Source of the DNA: Chloracidobacterium sp.
GTDB lineage: Bacteria > Acidobacteriota > Blastocatellia > Pyrinomonadales > Pyrinomonadaceae
DNA: 64,000 bases
Assembly: GCA_016712045.1 (NCBI GenBank)
Contig: JADJRV010000007.1
Location: 62,001 to 126,000, forward strand
Reading direction: 5' to 3'
The notes beneath the pieces were generated by a model. It was not told where the DNA came from, searched no databases, and saw only the letters and a list, made by a program, of their open reading frames with translations. This document shows positions 25,146-35,166 of the stretch, one piece after another. Both the position numbers and the translations under genes were made by a program. Each line of letters opens with the position of its first letter. The first letter of the stretch is position 1.

Positions 25146-26159
25146 ATGACAAGCAATAATTGGACAGATTTTCAAATGCCGAGCCGCCTAAATGTCGATA
25201 CTGAGACATTGACCGAGCGGTACGGAAAATTTTACGCATCGCCTTTTGAACGCGGGTTTGGTACGACCATCGGTAACTCGATCCGTCGTGCATTGCTCTC
25301 GTCGATCGAAGGAGCGGCTGTTACGGCGGTCAAGATCGAGGGCGTTGAGCATGAGTTTTCATCGATCAAGGGCGTTGTCGAAGACGCAACTGACGTTATC
25401 CTAAACCTGAAACAGGTTCCTTTTAAGCTGCACGGCGGTGGTGTAAAAACCCTGTCGATCAGCAAAAAAGGTGCAGGCGAAGTGACCAGTGCCGATATTG
25501 AGACCGACGGTGATGTCGAGGTGCTCAAAGACGACGTACACATCGCGACGATCAGCTCGGGCGGCAGCCTCAACATCGAGATGCGTCTCAAACAAGGACG
25601 CGGATACGTCTCGGCTGAGCTTAACAACGACGAAGACCTGTCGGTCGGATATATTCCTATCGATTCGGTCCACACGCCGATCAAGAAAGTAAATTACAAC
25701 GTAGATAAGACGCGTCAGGGTTCAAATACCGAATATGACCGTCTCACCGTTGAGGTTTGGACTGACGGTTCGGTCAAACCCGAAGATTCGATCGGCCTCG
25801 CCGCAAAATTGGTCAAAGATCACATGTCGATCTTTATCAATTTCGAAGAGGAAGAAGAAGAATACAAATTTGAAGACATCGCACGTCCGCCGCTAATGCG
25901 CAACGACCTGCTTGATAAGTCGGTGGATGAGCTTGAGCTTTCGGTGCGTTCATACAACTGTTTGAAGAACGCCGATATCCGCTCGATCCGCGACCTTATC
26001 AAACGCAGCGAAAAGGACATGCTGCACACCAAGAATTTTGGTAAAAAATCATTGACCGAGATCAAAGACATGCTGCACGGCATGGGGCTAGATTTTGGAA
26101 TGGATTTTGACGAACAGGGCAATCCGATCCCGGGATCGGGTGGACGCGACCTAGATTAG
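25146..26159 (+). CDS. rpoA: DNA-directed RNA polymerase subunit alpha
   Basis: 337 residues. The N-terminal assembly domain has YGKFYASPFERGFGTTIGNSIRRALLSSIEGAAV. The C-terminal domain (~255-337) includes RSYNCLKNADIRSIRDLI and LTEIKDMLHGMGLDFGM. Residues ~238-246 are a Glu-rich linker (EEEEEEYKFED). The subunit dimerises to start polymerase assembly. Confidence 0.97.
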   Translation: MTSNNWTDFQMPSRLNVDTETLTERYGKFYASPFERGFGTTIGNSIRRALLSSIEGAAVTAVKIEGVEHEFSSIKGVVEDATDVILNLKQVPFKLHGGGVKTLSISKKGAGEVTSADIETDGDVEVLKDDVHIATISSGGSLNIEMRLKQGRGYVSAELNNDEDLSVGYIPIDSVHTPIKKVNYNVDKTRQGSNTEYDRLTVEVWTDGSVKPEDSIGLAAKLVKDHMSIFINFEEEEEEYKFEDIARPPLMRNDLLDKSVDELELSVRSYNCLKNADIRSIRDLIKRSEKDMLHTKNFGKKSLTEIKDMLHGMGLDFGMDFDEQGNPIPGSGGRDLD

Positions 26160-26254
26160 AGTCTAGGGAGTCGAGTGAGTCTCGAGAGTCCGGTGAGTCG
26201 GGGATTTAGAGGTTCCCAAAGACTCTCCAGACGCCCCGGACTTTCAGGACTTAA
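26158..26254. repeat. GAGTC-type word-repeat hairpin between rpoA and rplQ
   Basis: The left arm AGTCTAGGGAGTCGAGTGAGTCTCGAGAGTCCGGTGAGTCGGGG has GAGTC words every ~9-10 bp. The right arm CCCAAAGACTCTCCAGACGCCCCGGACTTTCAGGACTT has GACTC/GACTT words. Arms pair imperfectly. Starts at the rpoA stop codon; rplQ begins 6 bases after. Confidence 0.85.
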
Positions 26255-26259
26255 AGAAA

Positions 26260-26760
26260 TGAGACATTTAAAAGCACATCGTAAATTAGGACGCACGACC
26301 GAACATCGCATGTCGATGCTCAGGAATCTCGCGACTTCGCTGATCAACGCTGACAAGGAACACATCGTTACGACGACGCCAAAGGCAAAAGAGCTGAGGC
26401 CGTTCATCGAAAAAGCGATCACGCTGGCTAAGAAAGCGGCTAATCTTGAGGGTGATGACACCGTTTTGCGGGGCGTACATCTTCGCCGTCAGGCGGCCGC
26501 GTTTTTTCACGCCGGTAATGGGACTTTCAAGAAAGAACAGAGCCGTTTTCGCGGAAAAAGGCGAGGCTAAAGAGCCGATCGAGCGTACAGCCGGCGTAAA
26601 AGCGCTTCAGAGACTTTTCAATGAGCTCGGAGCGCGCTATAAAGACCGTGATGGCGGTTATACGCGTATCATCAAACTCGGACGACGTCAGGGCGACAAC
26701 GCTGAGATGTCGGTGATCGAGCTAGTTGATAGCAAACGGGAACTTGCCGCTAAAGGTTAA
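26260..26760 (+). CDS. rplQ: 50S ribosomal protein L17 (frameshifted in this sequence)
   Basis: MRHLKAHRKLGRTTEHRMSMLRNLATSLI begins L17. The frame stops early near 26570. Removing one A from the A5 run at 26554-26559 joins it to KGEAKEPIERTAGVKALQRLFNELGARYKDRDGGYTRIIKLGRRQGDNAEMSVIELV, the L17 C-terminus. The corrected length is ~166 residues, longer than the usual ~116-140 owing to an insert of about 30 residues (FFHAGNGTFKKEQSRFRGK region) before the last domain. Essential gene, so the indel is probably a sequence error. Confidence 0.9.
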
Positions 26761-26792
26761 AGCTAAGTTAATGCTAACGGAGGCGTGTTGAG

Positions 26793-27344
26793 ATGAGTGA
26801 AAACACAGCATCAGCAAAAGCACAGGGCGGAGATATAGTGGCCGAGAAGAAAAGCGATAAAAAACAAGACGTGACCGATCCGTCGTTTAACATGGACGAG
26901 CTGCAGGCACTTGCCGCACTGGTCAATGAACACGGGTTTACGGATTTCGAGTTTGAGAACGAGAATATCCGTGTGCGTTTGAGCAAGACAGTTACAGTGG
27001 CAGCTGCACCGGCAGCAGCAGTATCAACTGCTGCTCCAGCGGACTCCGCTCCTACGACTGCCGCTACTCCTACGGCTGCAGCTGAGGCCGCCGACCCTGA
27101 CGCCGGTCTGCACAAGATCACTTCGCCGATCGTCGGTACATTTTACCGTTCACCCGGCCCTGACAAAGATTCGTATGTCAGCGAGGGCGGCAACGTTTCG
27201 CCCGAGTCCACGGTTTGTATCGTCGAGGCGATGAAGCTCATGAATGAGATCCAGGCCGAGGTTTCGGGCGAGATCGTCAGGATCTACGTAGAAAACGGCC
27301 AGCCGGTCGAATATGGACAGGCACTGTTCGGAGTAAAGAAATAG
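26793..27344 (+). CDS. accB: Biotin carboxyl carrier protein of acetyl-CoA carboxylase
   Basis: 183 residues. The C-terminal biotinyl domain (~105-183) carries the biotin-lysine motif VEAMKLMNEI. The middle (~65-100) is an Ala/Pro/Thr linker typical of BCCP. It starts after a good GGAGG. Pairs with AccC immediately downstream in fatty-acid synthesis. A ~40-residue polar N-terminus precedes the usual start of homology. Confidence 0.96.
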   Translation: MSENTASAKAQGGDIVAEKKSDKKQDVTDPSFNMDELQALAALVNEHGFTDFEFENENIRVRLSKTVTVAAAPAAAVSTAAPADSAPTTAATPTAAAEAADPDAGLHKITSPIVGTFYRSPGPDKDSYVSEGGNVSPESTVCIVEAMKLMNEIQAEVSGEIVRIYVENGQPVEYGQALFGVKK

Positions 27345-27346
27345 AA

Positions 27347-27418
27347 TTAGCCACGAATTACACGAATAGCACGAATTAGAAGAAATATATTCGTGACATA
27401 AGTGTAATTCGTGGCTAA
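27347..27418. repeat. CACGAATTA-type hairpin with 17-bp perfect stem between accB and accC
   Basis: TTAGCCACGAATTACAC and its exact reverse complement GTGTAATTCGTGGCTAA form a 17-bp perfect terminal stem. Internal CACGAAT words continue the left arm, with TTCGTG on the right. It is the least degenerate element in the window. accC starts 8 bases later without Shine-Dalgarno. Confidence 0.93.
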
Positions 27419-27426
27419 AAATCTTT

Positions 27427-28776
<1,350 letters not shown>

Positions 28777-28923
28777 ATTGTCCTTAGTGCTTGATTATGT
28801 TAGAGTTAAGGCAACAATTAGTAATAGTTGTTTTACGTTTTAGGAGTTAAATCTTCGTGGTTACCGTTCGTTAGAACGGAGTTACTGCGAGCAACAGGAG
28901 AGGCTATTTAAGCAAGACAATTT
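28777..28923 (+). promoter_or_regulatory. Leader of rpsO with small hairpin
   Basis: A 147-bp gap before rpsO. CCGTTC-GTTA-GAACGG (28864-28879) is a perfect 6-bp hairpin, followed by AACAGGAGAGG, a strong ribosome-binding-like stretch ~30 bases before the start. S15 represses its own mRNA in several bacteria through 5' structures, so this is a candidate site; I do not recognise a specific published motif. Confidence 0.4.
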
Positions 28924-29193
28924 ATGTCAACAGTTAAAGAATTAAAAGAACAGATCGTAGGTGACTACAAAACACACGGATCGGACACGGGTTCGTCGCA
29001 GGTGCAGATCGCTCTGCTCACGCAGCGGATCAACGAATTAACAGAGCATTTTAAGATTCATAAGAAAGATAACAACTCGCGTAGAGGCTTGCTTATATTA
29101 GTCTCGCGTCGTCGAAAACTACTTGATTATCTCAAACGCCGCAATATCGGTGAGTATCACGAGATCATTAAGAAACTTGGACTAAGAAGGTAG
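28924..29193 (+). CDS. rpsO: 30S ribosomal protein S15
   Basis: 89 residues, exactly the family length; GSDTGSSQVQIALLTQRINELTEHFKIHKKDNNSRRGLLILVSRRRKLLDYL. S15 bridges the subunits and binds h20/h22 of 16S rRNA. Paired with pnp downstream, as in many bacteria. Confidence 0.97.
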   Translation: MSTVKELKEQIVGDYKTHGSDTGSSQVQIALLTQRINELTEHFKIHKKDNNSRRGLLILVSRRRKLLDYLKRRNIGEYHEIIKKLGLRR

Positions 29194-29276
29194 TCGCGAG
29201 AGTCTGGCGAGTCCAGAGATTCTCGCGAGGCTTTTGACTCACGACTCTCATGACTCCCGAGACGCTCAAGACTATC
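29192..29276. repeat. GAGTC-type word-repeat hairpin after rpsO
   Basis: Left TCGCGAGAGTCTGGCGAGTCCAGAGA then TCTCGCGAGG; right GACTCACGACTCTCATGACTCCCGAGACGCTCAAGACT. GAGTC words on the left face GACTC on the right, as in the rpoA-rplQ element. Begins in the rpsO stop codon. Confidence 0.85.
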
Positions 29277-29405
29277 AAAGTGGCTTCTTCGAGCCTTTAA
29301 TAAAAGATAGATCCATTCGAAGAAATTACCTGCGGCGGCTGAACGTGACAGCTAGAAATGCCAAAGGATGAATTGGGATCTTCGTCAAAATCAATAGTTT
29401 TTCAG

Positions 29406-29448
29406 AGACGAAAGGGCTTCACGTTAGTGGTTCTTTCGTCTTTGTTTT
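29406..29448 (+). terminator. Hairpin with T-rich tail before pnp
   Basis: AGACGAAAG (29406-29414) pairs exactly with CTTTCGTCT (29433-29441), followed by TTGTTTTT. It looks like a rho-independent terminator or attenuator for the rpsO transcript, or an RNase III/PNPase processing site; pnp starts 12 bp later, so read-through would be required if no promoter lies between. Confidence 0.6.
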
Positions 29449-29460
29449 TAAGGAATACAA

Positions 29461-31587
29461 ATGACAAAAAAATATTTAAGTGAATCGATCAAATTGGGTA
29501 GCCAAGATCTGATCGTTGAAACAGGCAAGGTTGCCAAACAGGCCGATGGTTCGGTCGTTATACGTTACGGAGACACGATGCTGCTGGTTGCAGCGGTCAG
29601 TGCCCGCACAGCCAGGGAAGGATTAGACTTTTTCCCCCTCACGGTCGAGTATCGTGAAAACTCGTTTGCCGCCGGCCGCATTCCCGGAAACTACTTCCGC
29701 CGCGAAGGCCGACCGGGCGAAAAGGAAATTCTTACGTGCCGACTGATCGATCGTCCGATCCGTCCGCTGTTCGCTGATGGATACAGATTTGAAACGCAGA
29801 TCGTTGCTTCGGTCATTTCATCGGACGCCGAGAACGACCCCGATGTGATCGCTATCACGGGTGCGTCGTGTGCCCTATATCTGTCGGACATCCCGTTCAA
29901 CGACCCGATCGCCGGTATCCGTATCGGATTGATCGAGGGTAAGTACATCATTAACCCGACATTTGACGAACGCCGCGAATCGAAGCTAAACCTCATCGTC
30001 GCCGGTACCGAAGAAGCCATCTGCATGGTCGAATGCGAGGCTGAAGAGGTCGAAGAATCGATCATGGTCGAGGCATTGATGCTCGCACACCGCGAGATCA
30101 AACGTCTCTGCTTGTGGCAGAAAGAACTTGGCAAGGCGCTGAATATCACCAAGCGTGAATTCACCGTACCTGAGCTCGATGCTCATATCGTTGCCGATGT
30201 CGAAAAGACGTGGACGGACAAGCTCCGCACGGCTCTGGATTCGACCGGACGCGAAAAGATCGAGGTCTATGCCGGACTCGACGCTCTCAAGAAAGAGGTT
30301 GTCGAAAGCTATCCTGAGGACGATCCGGGTGCACGTGCAACGGCAGGCAAGGCTTTTGGCCAACTCAAGGAAAAGATCTTCCGCGAGGATATGCTAACTA
30401 ATAAGCGTCGTCCGGACGGACGTAAATTCTCAGAGATCCGCCCCATCACGGCGGAGGTTGGTTGGCTGCCACGCGTCCACGGTTCGTCGCTCTTTACACG
30501 CGGCGAGACACAGGCGATCGTCACCACGACGCTTGGCACCAAACAGGACGGGCAGTTCATGGACGATCTTGAAAAAGGTACGATCGACCGCCGCTTTATG
30601 CTGCACTATAATTTCCCGCCGTATTCGGTCGGTGAAACAGGCCGCATTGGCAGCACGTCGCGTCGCGAAACGGGCCATGGTAATCTCGCACGCCGTGCGA
30701 TCCAATCGGTGCTGCCGGACGAAGAAGAATTTCCGTACACGATCCGTATCGTATCGGACATTACCGAATCAAACGGTTCGTCGTCGATGGCGTCGGTTTG
30801 CGGCGGCATTTTGAGCCTCATGGACGCGGGTGTGCCGATCAAAAAGGCAGTGGCCGGAGTCGCGATGGGACTGGTGATGGAAGGCAATCGCTACGCGATC
30901 CTTTCTGACATTGCCGGAGCCGAGGATCACTATGGCGACATGGACTTTAAGGTAACGGGAACCGAGGAAGGCATCACGGCTCTCCAGATGGATATCAAGA
31001 TCGGCGGCATTAACGCCATGATCCTGCAAGAAGCTCTCGAACAGGCAAAGAAAGGCCGTATGCATATTCTTGAGATCATGGACAAGGCTATCGCGGAACC
31101 GCGTGAAGAGATCTCGCCGTATGCACCGCGTATCATCACCATCAAGATACATCCGGACAAGATCCGTGACGTTATCGGTAAAGGCGGATCGGTGATCCGT
31201 TCGATCACTGAGGAGACCGGTGCCAAGATCGATATTTCGGACGACGGTACGATCTTGATCGCAACGCCAGACGGCGATGCGGCTGAGGCTGCCATTGCTC
31301 GCATCCGAGCCCTCACAGCCGAAGCAGAGATCGGTGAGACGTATATGGGTACGGTTTCGCGTATCGTTGATTTTGGGGCGTTCGTCGAGATCCTGCCGGG
31401 ACTTGACGGCCTGCTGCATATTTCGGAGATCTCGGACCGACGCGTTAAAGATGTGCGTGACGAGCTTAAAGAAGGCCAGCAGATCCTCGTTAAGTGCATC
31501 GGCAAGGAGGGCAACAAGGTCAAGTTGTCGAGAAAAGCGATAATTGCCGAGGAAAAGGGCAAAGGGGAGCCTGAAGGCGACGAATAA
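29461..31587 (+). CDS. pnp: Polyribonucleotide nucleotidyltransferase (PNPase)
   Basis: 708 residues. Two RNase PH domains (first ~1-220; second ~315-545 with FMLHYNFPPYSVGE and ITESNGSSSMASVCGG). The KH domain (~555-620: IHPDKIRDVIGKGGSVIRSI) and S1 domain (~625-695: IVDFGAFVEILPGLDGLLHISEI) follow. Phosphorolytic 3'-5' RNA decay. PNPase commonly controls its own message through a leader hairpin, and a strong hairpin lies directly upstream. Followed by a good terminator. Confidence 0.97.
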   Translation: MTKKYLSESIKLGSQDLIVETGKVAKQADGSVVIRYGDTMLLVAAVSARTAREGLDFFPLTVEYRENSFAAGRIPGNYFRREGRPGEKEILTCRLIDRPIRPLFADGYRFETQIVASVISSDAENDPDVIAITGASCALYLSDIPFNDPIAGIRIGLIEGKYIINPTFDERRESKLNLIVAGTEEAICMVECEAEEVEESIMVEALMLAHREIKRLCLWQKELGKALNITKREFTVPELDAHIVADVEKTWTDKLRTALDSTGREKIEVYAGLDALKKEVVESYPEDDPGARATAGKAFGQLKEKIFREDMLTNKRRPDGRKFSEIRPITAEVGWLPRVHGSSLFTRGETQAIVTTTLGTKQDGQFMDDLEKGTIDRRFMLHYNFPPYSVGETGRIGSTSRRETGHGNLARRAIQSVLPDEEEFPYTIRIVSDITESNGSSSMASVCGGILSLMDAGVPIKKAVAGVAMGLVMEGNRYAILSDIAGAEDHYGDMDFKVTGTEEGITALQMDIKIGGINAMILQEALEQAKKGRMHILEIMDKAIAEPREEISPYAPRIITIKIHPDKIRDVIGKGGSVIRSITEETGAKIDISDDGTILIATPDGDAAEAAIARIRALTAEAEIGETYMGTVSRIVDFGAFVEILPGLDGLLHISEISDRRVKDVRDELKEGQQILVKCIGKEGNKVKLSRKAIIAEEKGKGEPEGDE

Positions 31588-31625
31588 TTATCGCCGAAAA
31601 GGCGAACATAATTCGGGAAACAGAC

Positions 31626-31660
31626 ACCGGTTATCACTATATTGTGATAGCCGGTTTTTT
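31626..31660 (+). terminator. Rho-independent terminator after pnp
   Basis: ACCGGTTATCAC, loop TATATT, GTGATAGCCGGT with one G/T-type mismatch, followed by TTTTTT. Located 38 bp after the pnp stop and before an AT-rich non-coding stretch. Confidence 0.85.
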
Positions 31661-31925
31661 ATTGCCGGCGTTGAAAATAAAAGTTGAAAAAAAATCGATA
31701 TTTTCTGGAATAGGTGTTCTATTGAGCATTTTTTCCCTCTGAATTAGCGAAATTTGTGTGTTTTTGGCTAAAAAAGGCAAAAATAAAGAAAAAAACACGT
31801 GCATTTACATTTGTTTTTTGCTATATTTGCCGGACTGCCCCAAAAATCAATTCAACAGTGAGTGCCACCGAACTGTGAAAACGAATTCGTTTTCGCCGTA
31901 ATACCGTTTAGTCAGGTAATTAGAC
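31661..31925 (+). promoter_or_regulatory. AT-rich intergenic region with 18-bp perfect palindrome
   Basis: The pnp-to-PEP-CTERM gap (338 bp in all) is markedly AT-rich, with A- and T-runs up to 8. The palindrome GAAAACGAATTCGTTTTC occupies 31877-31894, 31 bp before the next ATG, well placed as an operator or as a 5'-UTR hairpin. No convincing -35/-10 pair at ideal spacing was found. No ORF is supported here. Confidence 0.6.
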
Positions 31926-32560
31926 ATGAAAAACTTTAACTATAGAGTAGTACTCTCGGCCATTGTGATGGTCTCGATTTTGGCGGGCTTTTCGCAGGTA
32001 TCAGCCGGGCCGGTGCGTTTTGACCAGGTTGTACAGGTCGTGAATGCAAAACCGGGCAAGGCAACGACCGGAACGTTCTCGCGTCTTGCAGTCGCGGGCG
32101 ACTATAGCTCGATCCTCATCAATGATGATGACGACAAAAAGAAAAAGCAGGACGGCCGCGTCATCACCGAGACCAAAACCGAGATCGTCGAGGACGAGGC
32201 TTGTGACTGGACCGGACCGGATGTCGCAGGTGGATTTCCAAAATGGTGGCTCCTCGGCCTCGCAGCGATCCCAGTTGCGTTCATCTTGATCAAACGCAAA
32301 AAAGATACGCCGACGCCGACGCAGACGGTGCCAAATTTACCCCGACCCCGACCCCGACCGCGACGCCGACCGTGACACCAACGGTTACGCCGACGCCGGA
32401 TAAGACACCGCCGATGACCCCGACACCGACTCCGCCGGAGCCAGTTCCGGAACCGGTGACGATTCTGCTCTTTGGGACGGGTCTGGCATCGATCGGTCTC
32501 GCCGCTCGCCGTAAGTTCGGCAAAAAGGGCGAGAGCGGAGATGAAAAGGAAGAAGAATAG
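31926..32560 (+). CDS. PEP-CTERM sorting-signal protein (frameshifted in this sequence)
   Basis: The N-terminus is a signal peptide (VVLSAIVMVSILAGFSQVSAG, ~8-28). A short polar domain with DDDDKKKK follows. WWLLGLAAIPVAFILIKRKKD (~108-128) is an internal membrane-like helix. The open frame then turns into Pro/Arg. Shifting one base near 32310-32340 gives a Thr-Pro repeat linker (TPTPTPTATPTVTPTVTPTP) and the C-terminal signal VPEPVTILLFGTGLASIGLAARRKFGKKG, a classic PEP-CTERM tripartite anchor cleaved by an exosortase. The corrected length is ~211 residues. No exosortase gene is in this window. Function of the mature domain unknown. Confidence 0.75.
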
Positions 32561-32672
32561 AGTTATTATGAGCCTGAGCGTCGCCGGAAATCCGGTGACG
32601 CCTCGGCTCTATATCTCTGATACAAAGATATACGGGCGGGAGCTTAACCCGCCCAACCATGAGGACACTAAG

Positions 32673-33626
32673 ATGCGAGCTATTAGATACAATTTTCTAT
32701 TCGTGATCGGGCTGATGATGACGCTGGGACTGACGACCGCGTTTGCAAACGGCGGCGATGATAAGAATAAGGCCCCCAAAAATATGGGCACGCTGTCGAT
32801 CAAGACCACGCCGGTCTCTTATCCGATCAAGGTCGACGGCCAATATATCGGCATGAGCGGAGTGGGAACAGGAGCGGAGTTTTACCTCACGCCAGGATTT
32901 CACACGGTCGAGGTCGCCGGGCCAAACGGCACGTCGTTTACAAAAGAGATCGAGATCAAGCGAGAGCAAAAACATTGCGTCTGTCTCAGGCTGAATGAAA
33001 TAGTCACCTCGAAGGCATGTCCTTACAGATTTAGTCTCGATGGGCCCGATCGCATCTCAGAAGGTGACACCGTCACTTTTGCTGCGATCAACTCGGGAAC
33101 AGCACCGATACCGATCAAATATGCGTGGCGTGTAGCCAACGGCCGTATCGAGAGCGGGCTCGGAACATCGTCGATCACCGTGAATTCGAAAGGATTGGGT
33201 GGCAAGACGATCGATGTTGAGCTGGATGTCAATGACGATGTCTATGACAACCGCTGCCGTCAGGTCATCTCGGTTCCGACATTTGTTGAGCCGATCAAAG
33301 AGCCGCCACCGATCACTAAGATCGGATGCGATCAGTTTGAAGCCAAATCGGCGGATGACGACAAGGCCCGTTTTGATAACTGTGCTATCCAGGTTCAGAA
33401 TACGCCGGACGCAAAACTCTACGTCATCATCTATCCGGGAACGGACAGAGTGAGCACGACACGTAATACATACGATCGCCTGTCGCGACGAACGCTCGAC
33501 TATCTCGTCAAGACTCGCGGTGTTGACCCGAGGAACATTCAGATACTAAAGGGAAGTCCGCGAACACGGACCGCCTACGAGATCTGGATCGTCCCCGCCG
33601 GGGCAGAACCACCTGTCGTACAGTAA
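32673..33626 (+). CDS. Secreted PEGA-domain protein
   Basis: 317 residues from ATG 32673 (MRAIRYNFLFVIGLMMTLGL), whose first ~24 residues are a signal peptide ending AFA. An earlier in-frame start would place a non-signal stretch first. Residues ~35-105 form a PEGA-like beta domain (GTLSIKTTPVSYPIKVDGQYIGMS ... GFHTVEV). ~112-210 is PKD/Ig-like (DGPDRISEGDTVTFAAINSGT). The C-terminal ~80 residues (YVIIYPGTDRVSTTRNTYDRLSRRTLDYLV) resemble an OmpA-like periplasmic fold, a weak match. Likely periplasmic or surface-exposed; followed by a strong terminator. Confidence 0.7.
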   Translation: MRAIRYNFLFVIGLMMTLGLTTAFANGGDDKNKAPKNMGTLSIKTTPVSYPIKVDGQYIGMSGVGTGAEFYLTPGFHTVEVAGPNGTSFTKEIEIKREQKHCVCLRLNEIVTSKACPYRFSLDGPDRISEGDTVTFAAINSGTAPIPIKYAWRVANGRIESGLGTSSITVNSKGLGGKTIDVELDVNDDVYDNRCRQVISVPTFVEPIKEPPPITKIGCDQFEAKSADDDKARFDNCAIQVQNTPDAKLYVIIYPGTDRVSTTRNTYDRLSRRTLDYLVKTRGVDPRNIQILKGSPRTRTAYEIWIVPAGAEPPVVQ

Positions 33627-33648
33627 GCGACAGAAAACTGACTAAACT

Positions 33649-33680
33649 AAAAGGACGCGTTTTCGGACGCGTCCTTTTTT
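33649..33680 (+). terminator. Rho-independent terminator
   Basis: AAAAGGACGCGT, loop TTTCGG, ACGCGTCCTTTTTT: a 12-bp stem (9 GC-containing) with T-run. Ends the PEGA-protein transcript. Confidence 0.92.
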
Positions 33681-33682
33681 GT

Positions 33683-33767
33683 TCAGTGAATAGTGAATCA
33701 TAAATCGTAAATTGATAGAATCGAGTTCTTAACTATTCACTATTCACTTTTAACTGTTCACTGTTCA
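33683..33767. repeat. GTGAATA-type word-repeat hairpin before glyS
   Basis: The left arm (TCAGTGAATAGTGAATCATAAATCG) and the right arm (CTATTCACTATTCACTTTTAACTGTTCACTGTTCA) are built of GTGAATA/TATTCAC words; the right arm has about four copies. The glyS ATG follows with no ribosome-binding site. Confidence 0.85.
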
Positions 33768-33768
33768 T

Positions 33769-35160
33769 ATGTCTGCACCAAACATCGAAACCATCGTCTC
33801 TCTCTCAAAACGCCGCGGATTTGTCTTTCCGGCTTCCGACATCTACGGCGGGCTTGGCTCTTCGTGGGATTACGGCCAGCTCGGCGTTGAGCTTGCCAAT
33901 AATATCAAGAAAAGCTGGTGGAACTGGGTCGTTTATGAACGCGACGATATCGAGGGCATTGACTCGTCCATCATACAAAACCGCAATGTCTGGAAATACA
34001 GCGGCCACGAAGACACATTTAGCGATCCCCTCGTGGATTGTCGCGATTGCAACGCGCGGCTCAGGCTCGACAAACTTGATATCGATCCAGCCGATGGCAA
34101 AGCGATGTGCTCGAACTGTAATTCTAAAAATCTGACGGATCCGAAAGATTTTAATCTGATGTTCAGAACAACGGTCGGTGCGGCGTCGGCGGATGACGAT
34201 CCGACGGCACTCGCATATTTGCGGCCGGAAACGGCACAGGGGATCTTTATCAATTTCAAGAATGTGCTCGATACTTCGCGGCGAAAGCTGCCGTTTGGGA
34301 TCGCCCAGATCGGTAAGGCATTTCGTAACGAAGTGACGCCGGGTAACTTCATCTTTCGTACCCGCGAATTTGAGCAGATGGAGATCGAGTATTTTTGCCG
34401 CCCCGAAGACGCTCCGCGTGTGCATCAGGAATGGATCGATGCGTATGGCGAATGGCTCGGGACGCTTGGTATTTCGAGTGACAACATCGTTCATTACGAA
34501 CAGACGGAAAAAGAGCTTGCGCATTACAGCGACCGGACCGTCGATTTTCTCTATCGGTTTTTCCCAGAACGCGAAGAGAAAGAAAAGCAGTTTGACGAGC
34601 TGCTCGGGATCGCGAACCGGACTGATTACGACCTGCGTGTTCACTCGAAAAAGCCCGAGGATGCGGATGGAAAACGCATTAATCCTGATACGACCGAGGA
34701 CCTGTCATATTTTGATCCGCAGACGAACGAGCGTTTTTATCCGTACTGTATCGAGCCATCTATCGGCGTCAACCGTACGCTGCTTGCGGTGATGATGGAT
34801 GCGTACACCGAGAAAGTGAACGACAAAGGTGAGGTCCGCGTCATTCTAAAACTTAAACCGGAACTCGCCCCTATCAAGGTCGCCGTTCTGCCGCTTGCAA
34901 AGAACAACGAAGGCATCGTCACGCTTGCCAAAAAGCTCAAGCACGATCTGCAACCATTGATGCGTGCTGTTTACGACGATACCGGCGGTATCGGAAAGCT
35001 GTATGCCCGCCAGGACGAGATCGGAACACCGTTTTGCGTAACGGTCGATCATGAATCGCTCGAAGACAATGCCGTCACCGTCCGCGACCGCGACACTTGG
35101 GAACAGGAACGTGTGTCGCTTGATTCTTTGAAAGAGTATCTGCAGAAGAGGTTGTCGTAA
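33769..35160 (+). CDS. glyS: Glycyl-tRNA synthetase, single-chain (alpha2) class II type
   Basis: 463 residues. SKRRGFVFPASDIYGGLGSSWDYGQLG is the class II GlyRS start; RPETAQGIFINFKNVLDTSRRKLPFGIAQIGKAFRNE (motif 2) and CIEPSIGVNRTLLAVM (motif 3) are complete. CRDCNARL and CSNCNSK form a zinc-binding insert (~84-110). The anticodon-binding domain is at the C-terminus. It charges tRNA-Gly as a homodimer, unlike the alpha2beta2 enzyme of enterics. Confidence 0.96.
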   Translation: MSAPNIETIVSLSKRRGFVFPASDIYGGLGSSWDYGQLGVELANNIKKSWWNWVVYERDDIEGIDSSIIQNRNVWKYSGHEDTFSDPLVDCRDCNARLRLDKLDIDPADGKAMCSNCNSKNLTDPKDFNLMFRTTVGAASADDDPTALAYLRPETAQGIFINFKNVLDTSRRKLPFGIAQIGKAFRNEVTPGNFIFRTREFEQMEIEYFCRPEDAPRVHQEWIDAYGEWLGTLGISSDNIVHYEQTEKELAHYSDRTVDFLYRFFPEREEKEKQFDELLGIANRTDYDLRVHSKKPEDADGKRINPDTTEDLSYFDPQTNERFYPYCIEPSIGVNRTLLAVMMDAYTEKVNDKGEVRVILKLKPELAPIKVAVLPLAKNNEGIVTLAKKLKHDLQPLMRAVYDDTGGIGKLYARQDEIGTPFCVTVDHESLEDNAVTVRDRDTWEQERVSLDSLKEYLQKRLS

Positions 35161-35166
35161 TATCTT

